Assembly: GCF_008329645.1 (NCBI RefSeq) | Contig: NZ_CP043474.1 | Coordinates: forward strand, 5,456,001-5,520,000 | Direction of reading: 5' to 3' | Length of the DNA stretch: 64,000 nt | DNA from: Mycolicibacterium grossiae | GTDB taxonomy: Bacteria > Actinomycetota > Actinomycetes > Mycobacteriales > Mycobacteriaceae | Part shown: positions 22,904 to 30,463 of the stretch, one piece after another | How positions within the stretch are numbered: position 1 is the stretch's first letter | Layout: each line of letters begins with the position of its first letter | Made by a program: the position numbers and the translations under genes | Notes under the pieces: model-generated | Told to the model about the DNA's origin: nothing | Seen by the model: only the letters and a program-made list of their open reading frames with translations | The model's database searches: none

Positions 22904-24528
22904 CGCACTACCTCGCCGCCGAGACCATCGGCAACCCGGCCGCCAACATCGGCATCTTCTCGCTCTTCGTGGTCGTCACGATGGTCGTGGTGATCCGGGC
23001 CAGCAAGCGCAACGCCACGGCCGACGAATTCTTCACCGGCGGCCGCGGCTTCTCTGGACCGCAGAACGGCATCGCCATCGCCGGGGACTACCTGTCTGCC
23101 GCCAGCTTCCTCGGCATCGCCGGCGCGATCGCGGTCTACGGCTACGACGGCTTCCTGTACTCGATCGGCTTCCTGGTCGCCTGGCTGGTGGCGCTGCTGC
23201 TGGTCGCCGAATTGCTGCGCAACACCGGCCGGTTCACCATGGCCGACGTGCTGAGCTTCCGGCTCAAGCAGCGCCCGGTCCGGTTGGCCGCGGCCACGTC
23301 GACCCTCACGGTGTCGCTGTTCTACCTGCTGGCGCAGATGGCCGGCGCCGGTGGCCTCGTCGCGCTGCTGCTCGACGTCACCAGCTCGGCCGGCCAGGCC
23401 ATCGTCATCGCCGTCGTCGGCGTGCTGATGATCGTCTACGTCCTCGTCGGCGGCATGAAGGGCACCACCTGGGTGCAGATCATCAAGGCCGTGCTGCTGA
23501 TCGCCGGTGCCGGGTTGATGACGATCATGGTGCTCGCAAAGTTCGGGCTGAACTTCTCCGAGATCCTCGGCGCCGCACAGACGGCCGTGTCCGGCTCGGC
23601 GAGCGAGGCCATCGCCAGCCGTGACGTGCTCGCCCCCGGCGCGCAGTACGGCGGGTCGGTCACCTCGCAGATCAACTTCCTCTCGCTGGCGATCGCGCTG
23701 GTGCTCGGTACCGCGGGTCTGCCGCACGTGCTGATGCGCTTCTACACGGTGCCGACGGCCAAGGAAGCCCGCCGCTCGGTGGTGTGGGCGATCGCGCTGA
23801 TCGGCGCCTTCTACCTGTTCACCCTGGCGCTCGGGTACGGCGCAGCGGCCATCGTCGGACCGGACCGCATCATGGCGGCGCCCGGCAAGGTGAACTCGGC
23901 GGCGCCGCTGCTGGCCTTCGAACTGGGCGGCGTGGTCCTGCTGGGCATCATCTCCGCGGTCGCCTTCGCGACGATCCTCGCGGTGGTCGCGGGCCTGACC
24001 ATCACCGCGTCGGCGTCGTTCGCGCACGACATCTACGCATCGGTCCTGAAATCGCACAGGGTGACCGAGGCCGAGCAGGTGCGGGTCTCGCGGATCACCG
24101 CGGTGGTGCTCGGCGTGCTGGCGATCGGCCTGGGCATCCTCGCCAACGGGCAGAACGTCGCGTTCCTGGTGGCACTGGCCTTCGCGGTCGCGGCGGCGGC
24201 GAACCTGCCGACCATCGTGTACTCGCTGTACTGGCGGCGTTTCAACACCCGCGGCGCGCTGTGGAGCATGTACGGCGGTCTGATCTCGACGATCGTGCTG
24301 ATCGTGTTCTCACCGGCGGTGTCTGGATCGGCGACCGCGATGATCCCCGGCGCGGACTTCGACTTCTTCCCGCTGGCCAACCCCGGCATCGTGTCGATCC
24401 CGCTCGCGTTCATCCTCGGCATCGTCGGCACCCTGACGTCGCCGGACGACGAGGATCGGGCGGTGGCCGCGGAGATGGAGGTCCGATCGCTGACCGGCAT
24501 CGGCGCGGAGAAGGCCATCTCGCACTAG
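22900..24528 (+). CDS. Cation/monocarboxylate symporter (ActP/MctC type)
   Basis: 542-residue SSS-family permease with 13 helices, closely of the ActP/MctC type (acetate, pyruvate, propionate uptake). Signatures are ADEFFTGGRGFSGPQNGIAIAGDYLSAASFLGIAGAIA (~37-75), VGGMKGTTWVQIIKAVLLI (~185), GTAGLPHVLMRFYTVPTAKEARRS (~270) and ITASASFAHDIYASVLK (~370). The frame is open far upstream, but GTG 22900 is fixed by the GTGA overlap with the DUF485 gene. It is the second SSS permease of the locus. Together with the kinase/regulator pair it resembles the nutrient-sensing BtsSR/BtsT logic for pyruvate in E. coli, which is inference from architecture. Confidence 0.94.
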   Translation: MTHYLAAETIGNPAANIGIFSLFVVVTMVVVIRASKRNATADEFFTGGRGFSGPQNGIAIAGDYLSAASFLGIAGAIAVYGYDGFLYSIGFLVAWLVALLLVAELLRNTGRFTMADVLSFRLKQRPVRLAAATSTLTVSLFYLLAQMAGAGGLVALLLDVTSSAGQAIVIAVVGVLMIVYVLVGGMKGTTWVQIIKAVLLIAGAGLMTIMVLAKFGLNFSEILGAAQTAVSGSASEAIASRDVLAPGAQYGGSVTSQINFLSLAIALVLGTAGLPHVLMRFYTVPTAKEARRSVVWAIALIGAFYLFTLALGYGAAAIVGPDRIMAAPGKVNSAAPLLAFELGGVVLLGIISAVAFATILAVVAGLTITASASFAHDIYASVLKSHRVTEAEQVRVSRITAVVLGVLAIGLGILANGQNVAFLVALAFAVAAAANLPTIVYSLYWRRFNTRGALWSMYGGLISTIVLIVFSPAVSGSATAMIPGADFDFFPLANPGIVSIPLAFILGIVGTLTSPDDEDRAVAAEMEVRSLTGIGAEKAISH

Positions 24529-24656
24529 CAGCCGCGACACCGTCGGCCTCCCGCGCTCACCGGCTCGGGGGGCCGACGGCGTTGCCGGTGCCTCATACGG
24601 CGGGAAGTCCGGGTGCCGCCCGTGCGTTGACACCGGGCGTGCTCGACACTCGACCC

Positions 24657-25838
24657 GTGACACCGAACGAGACGCGCTCGCGCCCGGCGCTCGCCCTGCT
24701 GGCCTACGTCTTCGCGGCGGCGATGATGGGCACGACGCTGCCCACGCCCATCTATGCGCTGTACGCCGAGCGCATGCACTTCTCGGTGCTGACGACGACG
24801 GTGATCTTCTCGACCTACGCGGTGGGCGTGCTCAGCGCGCTGCTGGTGCTCGGGCGGTGGTCGGACGCGGTGGGCCGCCGACCGATGCTGCTCGCCGCCG
24901 TCGCCTTCGCCGCGGCCAGTGCGGCGGTGTTCCTGATCGCCGACAGCGTGCCGGTGCTGCTGCTCGGCCGCCTGCTCTCCGGCTTCTCGGCGGGCATCGC
25001 GACGGGCACGGCCACGGCCGCGATCGTCGAGTCGGTCCCCGAGGCCCGCCGCGCCGTGGCCGCCGTGGTGGCGACCATCGCCAACATCGGCGGGCTGAGC
25101 CTGGGCCCCATCGTGGCCGGCCTGCTGGTGCAGTACGTGCCGCACCCGCTGCAGGTCCCGTTCGTGCTGCACGTCGGACTGCTGGTGCTCGCGGCCGCCG
25201 CGGTGTGGCTGGTGCCGGAGACCTCCGACCGCACGGGCCGAATCGGGTTGCAGCGCCTGTCGATTCCGCCGGAGACCCGTGCCGTCTTCACCACCGCCGC
25301 GACCGCCGCCTTCGCCGGCTTCACCGTCACCGGGCTCTTCATGGCCGTCGCGCCGTCGTTCCTGTCGACCGTCATCGGCATCGGAAACCACGCCGTCGCC
25401 GGGGCGGTCGCCAGCACGATCTTCATCGCCTCGGCGATCGCCCAGGTCGCCGCCAAGGACATGGACTCCCGGCGCGCGGTCGCCATCGGCTGCGCCATCC
25501 TCATCCTCGGCATGGCGACACTGGCGGTGGCGCTGCGGATCTCGTCGCTGCCGACGCTCATCGGTGCGGCCATCGTGGCCGGCATCGGGCAGGGCATCAG
25601 CTTTAGCCGCGGCCTGGCGGCCGTGGTGGAGGCGACGCCGACCGCGCGGCGCGCCGAGGTCAGCTCGACCTACTTCGTCGTGGCCTACGTCGCGATCTCG
25701 CTGCCGGTCGTCGGCGCGGGCGAGGCGGCCCAGCACTGGGGTCTGCGCACCGCGGGCATCGTGTTCGCGATCGCCGTCGCGGCGCTGTCGGCGGTCTGCC
25801 TGGCGGCGATCCTGTGGCAGGAGCGCACGGCGCGATAG
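24657..25838 (+). CDS. MFS transporter
   Basis: 393 residues, 12 helices, drug/sugar-efflux type of the major facilitator superfamily. The conserved loop 2-3 motif is GRWSDAVGRRPML (~63-75), and motif C-like GGLSLGPIVAGLLVQ lies near 150. The frame continues far upstream, but nothing there resembles MFS. GTG 24657 gives a normal N-terminus (TPNETRSRPALALLAYVFAAAMMGTTLPTPIYALY). It lies 128 bp after the symporter gene, so it is probably a separate unit. Substrate unknown; export of small hydrophobic compounds is typical of such proteins. Confidence 0.88.
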   Translation: MTPNETRSRPALALLAYVFAAAMMGTTLPTPIYALYAERMHFSVLTTTVIFSTYAVGVLSALLVLGRWSDAVGRRPMLLAAVAFAAASAAVFLIADSVPVLLLGRLLSGFSAGIATGTATAAIVESVPEARRAVAAVVATIANIGGLSLGPIVAGLLVQYVPHPLQVPFVLHVGLLVLAAAAVWLVPETSDRTGRIGLQRLSIPPETRAVFTTAATAAFAGFTVTGLFMAVAPSFLSTVIGIGNHAVAGAVASTIFIASAIAQVAAKDMDSRRAVAIGCAILILGMATLAVALRISSLPTLIGAAIVAGIGQGISFSRGLAAVVEATPTARRAEVSSTYFVVAYVAISLPVVGAGEAAQHWGLRTAGIVFAIAVAALSAVCLAAILWQERTAR

Positions 25839-25874
25839 GCGTCAGCCGTCCCCGCGTGAGATAGGCGTCAGCCG
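25834..25874. repeat. 15-bp direct repeat spanning two convergent gene ends
   Basis: GATAGGCGTCAGCCG occurs at 25834-25848 and 25860-25874. The first copy contains the TAG stop of the MFS gene and the second contains the stop of the convergent DUF5302 gene, so a short segment was duplicated exactly at their junction. Confidence 0.85.
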
Positions 25875-26077
25875 CTCTTGCGGCGGAACTCCCGGCGGTT
25901 CTCCACCGGGCCGTGCGACGTCGGCTGCTTGCGGCCGCCGTCGCGGTGGTCGGCGCCGCGCCCGCCCGCGGCCTTCTTGCGCTCGAGCGCCTCGCGGAAC
26001 TTGCGCCGGGTGTCGTCGCTCCCGGATGGGGCGTCTGCGGGATTGATGTCTCCGGCGTCCTCGGGCTTCTCGGGCAT
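25868..26077 (-). CDS. DUF5302-family small protein
   Basis: 69 residues from ATG 26077. Highly charged, with the family's pattern: a short acidic N-terminus, DDTRRKFREALERKKAA helix, then a basic Gly/His/Arg segment ending RREFRRKSG. It is widespread in Actinobacteria with no known role; composition suggests a disordered, nucleic-acid-binding protein. It is convergent with the MFS gene (30 bp between stops). Confidence 0.88.
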   Translation of the reverse strand: MPEKPEDAGDINPADAPSGSDDTRRKFREALERKKAAGGRGADHRDGGRKQPTSHGPVENRREFRRKSG

Positions 26078-26128
26078 GCCCGGAAGACTAGCGTGGCGCC
26101 GCGGCGGCGTCGCCCCGTTTACCGGGCG

Positions 26129-26572
26129 TCAGCGGATGCCGGGCGGCAGGCCGTAGAGGTGCGCGATCGGCAGCGTCAGCAGCACCCTGCGGTCGTCGAC
26201 CATCGCGCGTCGGTAGTCGTCCCAGTCGGGATGCTCGCCGGCGACGTTGCGGTACAGCGCGATCAGCGCCTCCACCGTGTCGTCGTCGGGCGCAGCCGCC
26301 GGCGGGGTGAGGACGGCGTCGCCCTCGGCCACCGCGTAGGACCAGCCGTCGTCGGAGCCGACGTGCAGCGACGCGCGCGCATCGCGGCGCAGGTTGCGGG
26401 TCTTGGCCCGCGGCTCGGTCACCGACACCTGGATGGCGACCGCACGCGGGTCGAAGTGATACGTGACCGTGGACAGCTGGGGTCTGCCGTCCCGTTTGAC
26501 GGTGGCGAGCACGCCGAGCGAGTTGCCCTTGATGACGGCCAGCAGCTTGTCGTCGAACACGTGACGGGTCAT
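26129..26572 (-). CDS. F420-dependent FDOR-B oxidoreductase (Rv1155-like)
   Basis: 147 residues, the exact length of M. tuberculosis Rv1155 and highly similar throughout: VFDDKLLAVIKGNSLGVLATVKRDGRPQLSTV, AKTRNLRRDARASLHV, DDGWSYAVAEG, HPDWDDYRRAMV. It has the split beta-barrel (PPOX/FDOR-B) fold and binds F420 rather than FMN; the Lys/Arg residues of the KTRNLRRD loop contact the cofactor. ATG 26572 is 7 bp after minus-strand -10 TAGGCT (26580-26585), a leaderless start. fbiC, which makes the cofactor, is in the same window. Physiological substrate not established. Confidence 0.93.
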   Translation of the reverse strand: MTRHVFDDKLLAVIKGNSLGVLATVKRDGRPQLSTVTYHFDPRAVAIQVSVTEPRAKTRNLRRDARASLHVGSDDGWSYAVAEGDAVLTPPAAAPDDDTVEALIALYRNVAGEHPDWDDYRRAMVDDRRVLLTLPIAHLYGLPPGIR

Positions 26573-26641
26573 GGTCGCCAGCCTACGACCGCCACCCCGG
26601 ACCCGACCCGCAATCGCCCGCGGCTGCCTACCATGACCGGC

Positions 26642-27190
26642 ATGACCCGCTACGCGCTGTTCCTGCGGGGGGTGAACGTCGGCGGCGTCACCCTGAAGAT
26701 GGCCGACGTCGCCGCGACGCTTGCCGGCGCCGGATTCGGCGCGGTGCGGACCGTCCTCGCGAGCGGCAACGTCCTGGTCGACAGCCCGGACGACGTCGCG
26801 GACGTACGGTCCGGAGCCGAAGCGGCGCTGCGGGATTCGTTCGGCTACGAGGCCTGGGTGTTGACGTACCCGGTCGAGGAGGTGCGCGCGGTCTCGCGGG
26901 CGTACCCGTTCGAGCGGGAGGTGCAGGGCCACCACTCGTACGTCACCTTCGTCGCCGACGCCGACGTGCTCGACGAACTCGCCGCCCTCGGCGAGGATCC
27001 CGGCCCGGGCGAACGCATCGCGCGCGGTGACGGCGTCCTGTACTGGCAGGTGGCCCGCGACCACACGCTGGCGTCGGCGGTCGGCAAGACCATGGGCCGC
27101 AAGCGCTACAAGTCCTCGACCACCACCCGCAACCTCCGCACCGTCGACAAGCTGCTGCTATCCGCCGATTCGGTACATTCGCGGTCGTGA
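26642..27190 (+). CDS. DUF1697-family protein
   Basis: 182 residues of the DUF1697 family: RYALFLRGVNVGG at the N-terminus, VRTVLASGNVLVDS, and the C-terminal TMGRKRYKSSTTTRNLRTVDKLL characteristic of the family. ATG 26642 is 7 bp after TACCAT (26629-26634), a predicted leaderless start; an ATG at 26633 lies inside the -10 and is rejected. The stop overlaps the following methyltransferase start (GTGA), so the two are coupled. Function unknown for the family. Confidence 0.9.
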   Translation: MTRYALFLRGVNVGGVTLKMADVAATLAGAGFGAVRTVLASGNVLVDSPDDVADVRSGAEAALRDSFGYEAWVLTYPVEEVRAVSRAYPFEREVQGHHSYVTFVADADVLDELAALGEDPGPGERIARGDGVLYWQVARDHTLASAVGKTMGRKRYKSSTTTRNLRTVDKLLLSADSVHSRS

Positions 27191-28014
27191 CGAAGCCCAA
27201 GGTCGACGCCCTGCTGACCGGTGTGTCCGAGACCGCGCTGCTGACGCTGCAGGTGCGGGCCAGCGAGGCCCGCAGGCCCGACGCGATCATCGACGACCCG
27301 ATGGCGATCGAGCTGGTCGACCGGATCGCCTTCGACTTCGCGAAGTTCGGTTACTCCCGCAGGCAGGACATGGCGCTGCGGGCGCTCGCCTTCGACCGTG
27401 CCACGCGGGACTACCTGCGCGACCACCCGAAGGCCACCGTCGTGGCCCTCGCCGAGGGGCTGCAGACCAGCTTCCACCGGCTCGCCGCCGGGCCGTACGG
27501 CGACCAGTTTCGTTGGCTGACGGTGGATCTCCCGCCGATCGTCGAGCTGCGTTCGACGCTGCTGCCCGCCTCCGACCGCGTCGAGGTGTGCGCGCAGTCG
27601 GCCCTGGACTTCAGCTGGATGGACCGCGTCGACCCGGATCACGGCGTGTTCGTCACCGCCGAGGGACTGCTGATGTACCTGCAGCCGACCGAGGCGATGT
27701 CGATCATCACCGAATGTGCGCGCCGGTTCCCCGGCGGCCGGATGATGTTCGACCTGCCCCCGTCGTGGTTCGCCGCCTGGGCGCGGCGCGGCATGCGGAC
27801 GTCGCTGCGCTACCGCGTGCCGCCCATGCCGTTCGCGATGTCGGCGTCCGAGGCCGCGCGCCTGGTGGACGTGGTCCCGGGTGTGCGGGCGGTGCACGAC
27901 GTGACGCTGCCGGCCGGACGCGGCCGCATCCTCAACACGGTGCTGTGGGCCGCCCAGCGCATCCCGCTGCTGGACCCGGTGCGCCCGGCGTTGACGCTGC
28001 TCGAGTTCGGTTAG
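27187..28014 (+). CDS. LCM-family O-methyltransferase (Omt-like)
   Basis: 275-residue class I SAM-dependent methyltransferase of the leucine carboxyl methyltransferase superfamily, the group annotated Omt (Rv1153c) in M. tuberculosis. Visible motifs are SETALLTLQVRASEARRPDAIIDDPMAIELVD (family N-terminus), TVVALAEGLQTSFHRL (degenerate SAM-binding loop), VDLPPIVELR and VFVTAEGLLMYL. GTG 27187 overlaps the DUF1697 stop by 4 bp. The 3' end overlaps the convergent GntR gene by 4 bp (TTAG). Substrate unknown; related enzymes methylate polyketide or lipid intermediates. Confidence 0.88.
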   Translation: MTKPKVDALLTGVSETALLTLQVRASEARRPDAIIDDPMAIELVDRIAFDFAKFGYSRRQDMALRALAFDRATRDYLRDHPKATVVALAEGLQTSFHRLAAGPYGDQFRWLTVDLPPIVELRSTLLPASDRVEVCAQSALDFSWMDRVDPDHGVFVTAEGLLMYLQPTEAMSIITECARRFPGGRMMFDLPPSWFAAWARRGMRTSLRYRVPPMPFAMSASEAARLVDVVPGVRAVHDVTLPAGRGRILNTVLWAAQRIPLLDPVRPALTLLEFG

Positions 28015-28376
28015 CCGAACGCGGCTTCGACGTAACCGAGCGCGGCCACCTTGTCGACGCCGAGCGAGCGGGCCGCCGCCGCGTACGCGTGCGCGGCGCT
28101 GGCCATCGCCGAGTCGGCCGGATCGGCGCGCGCGACGAAGGTGCCGAACCGTCCCCTGGTCTCCACGATGCCCGCCGCCTCGAGTTCGCGGTAGGCCCGC
28201 GCCACGGTGTTCACGGCCATGGACAACTCACCGGACAGTTCGCGGACGGTGGGCAGTCGCGTCCCCGGCGCGAGCCGCCCTTCCCGAATCCCCGCGATGA
28301 TCTGCATCCGCAATTGATCGAACAGCGGTTTCGCAGCGTGCGGATCGACGCGAACCCATTCCCCCAAATCGGTCAC
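28011..28376 (-). CDS. GntR-family regulator, YtrA-like short form (Rv1152-like)
   Basis: 121 residues. GntR winged helix at ~8-75: PLFDQLRMQIIAGIREGRLAPGTRLPTVRELSGELSMAVNTVARAYRELEAAGIVETRGRFGTFV. The C-terminal ~45 residues form short helices (ALGYVEAAFG) rather than a large effector domain, as in the YtrA subfamily. GTG 28376 chosen: TACTGT (28381-28386) is just upstream. It is divergent from the sirtuin gene (38 bp between starts), so it may control both promoters. Confidence 0.9.
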   Translation of the reverse strand: MTDLGEWVRVDPHAAKPLFDQLRMQIIAGIREGRLAPGTRLPTVRELSGELSMAVNTVARAYRELEAAGIVETRGRFGTFVARADPADSAMASAAHAYAAAARSLGVDKVAALGYVEAAFG

Positions 28377-28413
28377 TCGCACAGTATGCCGAAGAAGGTC
28401 TACTTTGGTGGGC

Positions 28414-29127
28414 GTGCAAGTGACCGTGCTCAGCGGAGCCGGTATCTCGGCCGAGAGTGGCGTTCCGACGTTCCGTGACGTCGAGACCGGGCTGTGGGCC
28501 AAGGTCGACCCGTACGAGATCTCCAGCAGCGACGGCTGGCGGCGCCACCCGGAGAAGGTGTGGGCCTGGTACCTCTGGCGGCACTACATGATGAAGGCCG
28601 TCGAACCGAACGACGGCCACCGTGCGGTCGCGGCCTGGCAGGACTACGCCGAGGTGCACGTCGTCACCCAGAACGTCGACGACCTGCACGAGCGGGCCGG
28701 CAGCAACCGCGTCTACCACTTGCACGGCAGCCTGTTCTCGTTCCGGTGCGACCGCTGCGACGCGCCCTTCTCCGGCGACCTGCCCGCGATGCCGGAGCCG
28801 GTCGAGACCGTCGAGCCGCCGACCTGCCGCTGCGGCGGCATGGTGCGTCCCGACGTGGTGTGGTTCGGCGAGGCGCTGCCGTCGGACGCGTGGGACCGCG
28901 CGGTGGCGGCGGTGAACGCCGCCGACGTCGCGATCGTCGTCGGCACGTCGGCGGTCGTCTACCCGGCGGCGGGCCTGCCCGAGATGGCGGTGGCCCGTGG
29001 CATCCCCGTCATCGAGGTGAACCCCGAACCGACGGCCCTCTCGGCCGCCGCGACGCTCAGCCTGCGCGAGACCGCCGCGACGGCGCTGCCGACGCTGCTG
29101 CAGCGGTTGCCGGTGCTGCTGGGCTGA
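28414..29127 (+). CDS. cobB: NAD-dependent class III sirtuin (deacylase)
   Basis: 237 residues, the length of M. tuberculosis Rv1151c. NAD site GAGISAESGVPTFRD is at the N-terminus; TQNVDDLHERAG and HLHGSLF supply the catalytic His; a zinc ribbon has two CxxC-like pairs (RCDRC and CRCGG). Y53 and R56 (WYLWRH) are the acyl-carboxylate-binding pair of class III enzymes (SIRT5/CobB), predicting desuccinylase/demalonylase activity besides deacetylation. Start GTG 28414 is 7 bp after TACTTT (28401-28406), a leaderless arrangement; TTG/GTG codons upstream lie inside the promoter. The stop abuts the convergent methyltransferase stop in a shared TGATCA. Probably regulates acyl-CoA synthetases and other lysine-acylated enzymes. 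Confidence 0.94.
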   Translation: MQVTVLSGAGISAESGVPTFRDVETGLWAKVDPYEISSSDGWRRHPEKVWAWYLWRHYMMKAVEPNDGHRAVAAWQDYAEVHVVTQNVDDLHERAGSNRVYHLHGSLFSFRCDRCDAPFSGDLPAMPEPVETVEPPTCRCGGMVRPDVVWFGEALPSDAWDRAVAAVNAADVAIVVGTSAVVYPAAGLPEMAVARGIPVIEVNPEPTALSAAATLSLRETAATALPTLLQRLPVLLG

Positions 29128-29790
29128 TCAGGCCGGACGGACCGCGCGCCCGATCGCCGTCTCCGACACCGGCATCGGCAGCCACGTCGGCAGCACCCAC
29201 TCGTGGCGCGCGCGCAGCACGGCGAACCCGGCGTCGGCGATGGAGCGCTCGGTGTTGCGGTGGGCGTGGCAGTTGCCGAGCAGCCGCGGCCACACCGTCG
29301 CATCGGCGAGGCGCTGCAGGCGCCCCCGGGCGCCCTCGCTCGCCACGTGCTCCAGGTAGCGCAGCTCCCCGCCCGGCCGCAGCAATGAGAACAGTTGCCG
29401 CAGAACGACATCGGGGTCGTCGACCGAGCACAGCACCAGCGAGCACACCACGGCGTCGAAGCGTCCCGGCGCCGAGGCGGCGAACGCCTCGACGGTGTCG
29501 GTCGACACCGTCACCCGCACCGGGACGACCGCGGCGGCGCCCTTGGCCTGGTCGGCGAGCCTCGCTTCGGGTTCGACGGCGACCACCTCGGTGACCGTGG
29601 CCGGATAGTGCGCGAAGTTCGTTCCCGTGCCGGCGCCCACCTCGAGGACCCGGCCGGACAGGCCCGCGAGGTTCTCCCGCCGCAGCGCGCGAACCGTCTC
29701 GGGCTCGCGCGTCGACATCCGCGACCAGAGGGCGGCGAAGAACGGGTTGTCGACGGTCGGGCCGGCGCCAGGGGTGGTCGGGTCAGCCAT
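29128..29790 (-). CDS. Class I SAM-dependent methyltransferase
   Basis: 220 residues, UbiE/methyltransf_11 type. SAM motif I VLEVGAGTGTNFAHYP (~48-63), acidic loop VVAVEPEARL, and post-motif SLVLCSVDDPDVVLRQLFSLLRPGGELRYLEHV. The C-terminal part (GNCHAHRNTERSIADAGFAVL) is typical of small lipid or phospholipid methyltransferases (similar to Rv1147 by position). Its start overlaps the TetR gene by 8 bp, making it the last gene of the mmpL-tetR-methyltransferase operon. Perhaps it modifies the MmpL cargo, but that is only inference. Confidence 0.88.
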   Translation of the reverse strand: MADPTTPGAGPTVDNPFFAALWSRMSTREPETVRALRRENLAGLSGRVLEVGAGTGTNFAHYPATVTEVVAVEPEARLADQAKGAAAVVPVRVTVSTDTVEAFAASAPGRFDAVVCSLVLCSVDDPDVVLRQLFSLLRPGGELRYLEHVASEGARGRLQRLADATVWPRLLGNCHAHRNTERSIADAGFAVLRARHEWVLPTWLPMPVSETAIGRAVRPA

Positions 29791-30463
29791 CGGTGAGCTC
29801 CTTCACGCGGTCGACGATCTGCGCGGGTGACAGGTCGGGGTCCATCGATCCCATCACGATCCTGCCGCAGCACGCGGCCCGCAACACCCGGTCGGCGAAG
29901 TCGTCGACGTCGCCGAAGGGCAGGTACGGCCGTGAGATCAGCAGTGCGGCAACGCCGTGCGCGACGGTCAGCAGCTCGAGGCTCATCACGGTGACGTCGC
30001 CGGGCGGATAGGTGCCCTCGTCGACGAGCGCCTGCACCGAGTCGCGCAGGTGGGCGAACGCCGAGCTGTTGAGCGTCAGGTCGACGTCGCTGCCGGGGCG
30101 GGGCTCCCCCATGGTGGCGATGCGGTACAGCTCCGGGGTCCGCAGCGCGAACTGCACGTAGGCCATGCCCTGGGCCCACAGCCGGTCGACGGTCGCCGTC
30201 TGCTCGGCGGCCACCTGCTGCATGACCTCGTCGAGGCGCTCGAAGTACCGGGCGCACACCGCGTCGAGCAGCGCGTCCTTGTCGGCGAAGTGCAGGTAGA
30301 TCGACGGCGGGGTGACGCCCACGTGGGCGGCCACGGCCCGGATCGAGACGGCCTTGCCGCCTTCGTCAAGTAGCAGCTCGGTGGCGGCGTCCATGATCTC
30401 CTCGCGGAGCTGGTCGCCGGAGCCGCGGGCGGCGCGGCGCCGGCGTGCCGGTTCGTCGGCCAC
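29783..30463 (-). CDS. TetR-family regulator of the MmpL operon
   Basis: 226 residues. The TetR HTH is EEIMDAATELLLDEGGKAVSIRAVAAHVGVTPPSIYLHFADKDALLDAV (~21-70). The ligand domain follows (TetR_C type WHG: YRIATMGEPRPGSDVD; VAHGVAALLISRPYLPF). The GTG start at 30463 directly abuts the mmpL stop (TAG/GTG). Being third-to-last in the operon it would be co-expressed with, and feed back on, the promoter at 32.8 kb, where a 7-3-7 palindrome provides a candidate operator. Effector unknown, possibly the transported lipid or a drug. Confidence 0.92.
   Translation of the reverse strand: MADEPARRRRAARGSGDQLREEIMDAATELLLDEGGKAVSIRAVAAHVGVTPPSIYLHFADKDALLDAVCARYFERLDEVMQQVAAEQTATVDRLWAQGMAYVQFALRTPELYRIATMGEPRPGSDVDLTLNSSAFAHLRDSVQALVDEGTYPPGDVTVMSLELLTVAHGVAALLISRPYLPFGDVDDFADRVLRAACCGRIVMGSMDPDLSPAQIVDRVKELTDG

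Noticed and set aside
23784..24656. Upstream extension of the MFS gene frame
   Set aside because: The extension overlaps the symporter in another phase, is Arg/Gly-rich and has no MFS similarity; GTG 24657 gives a normal N-terminus.
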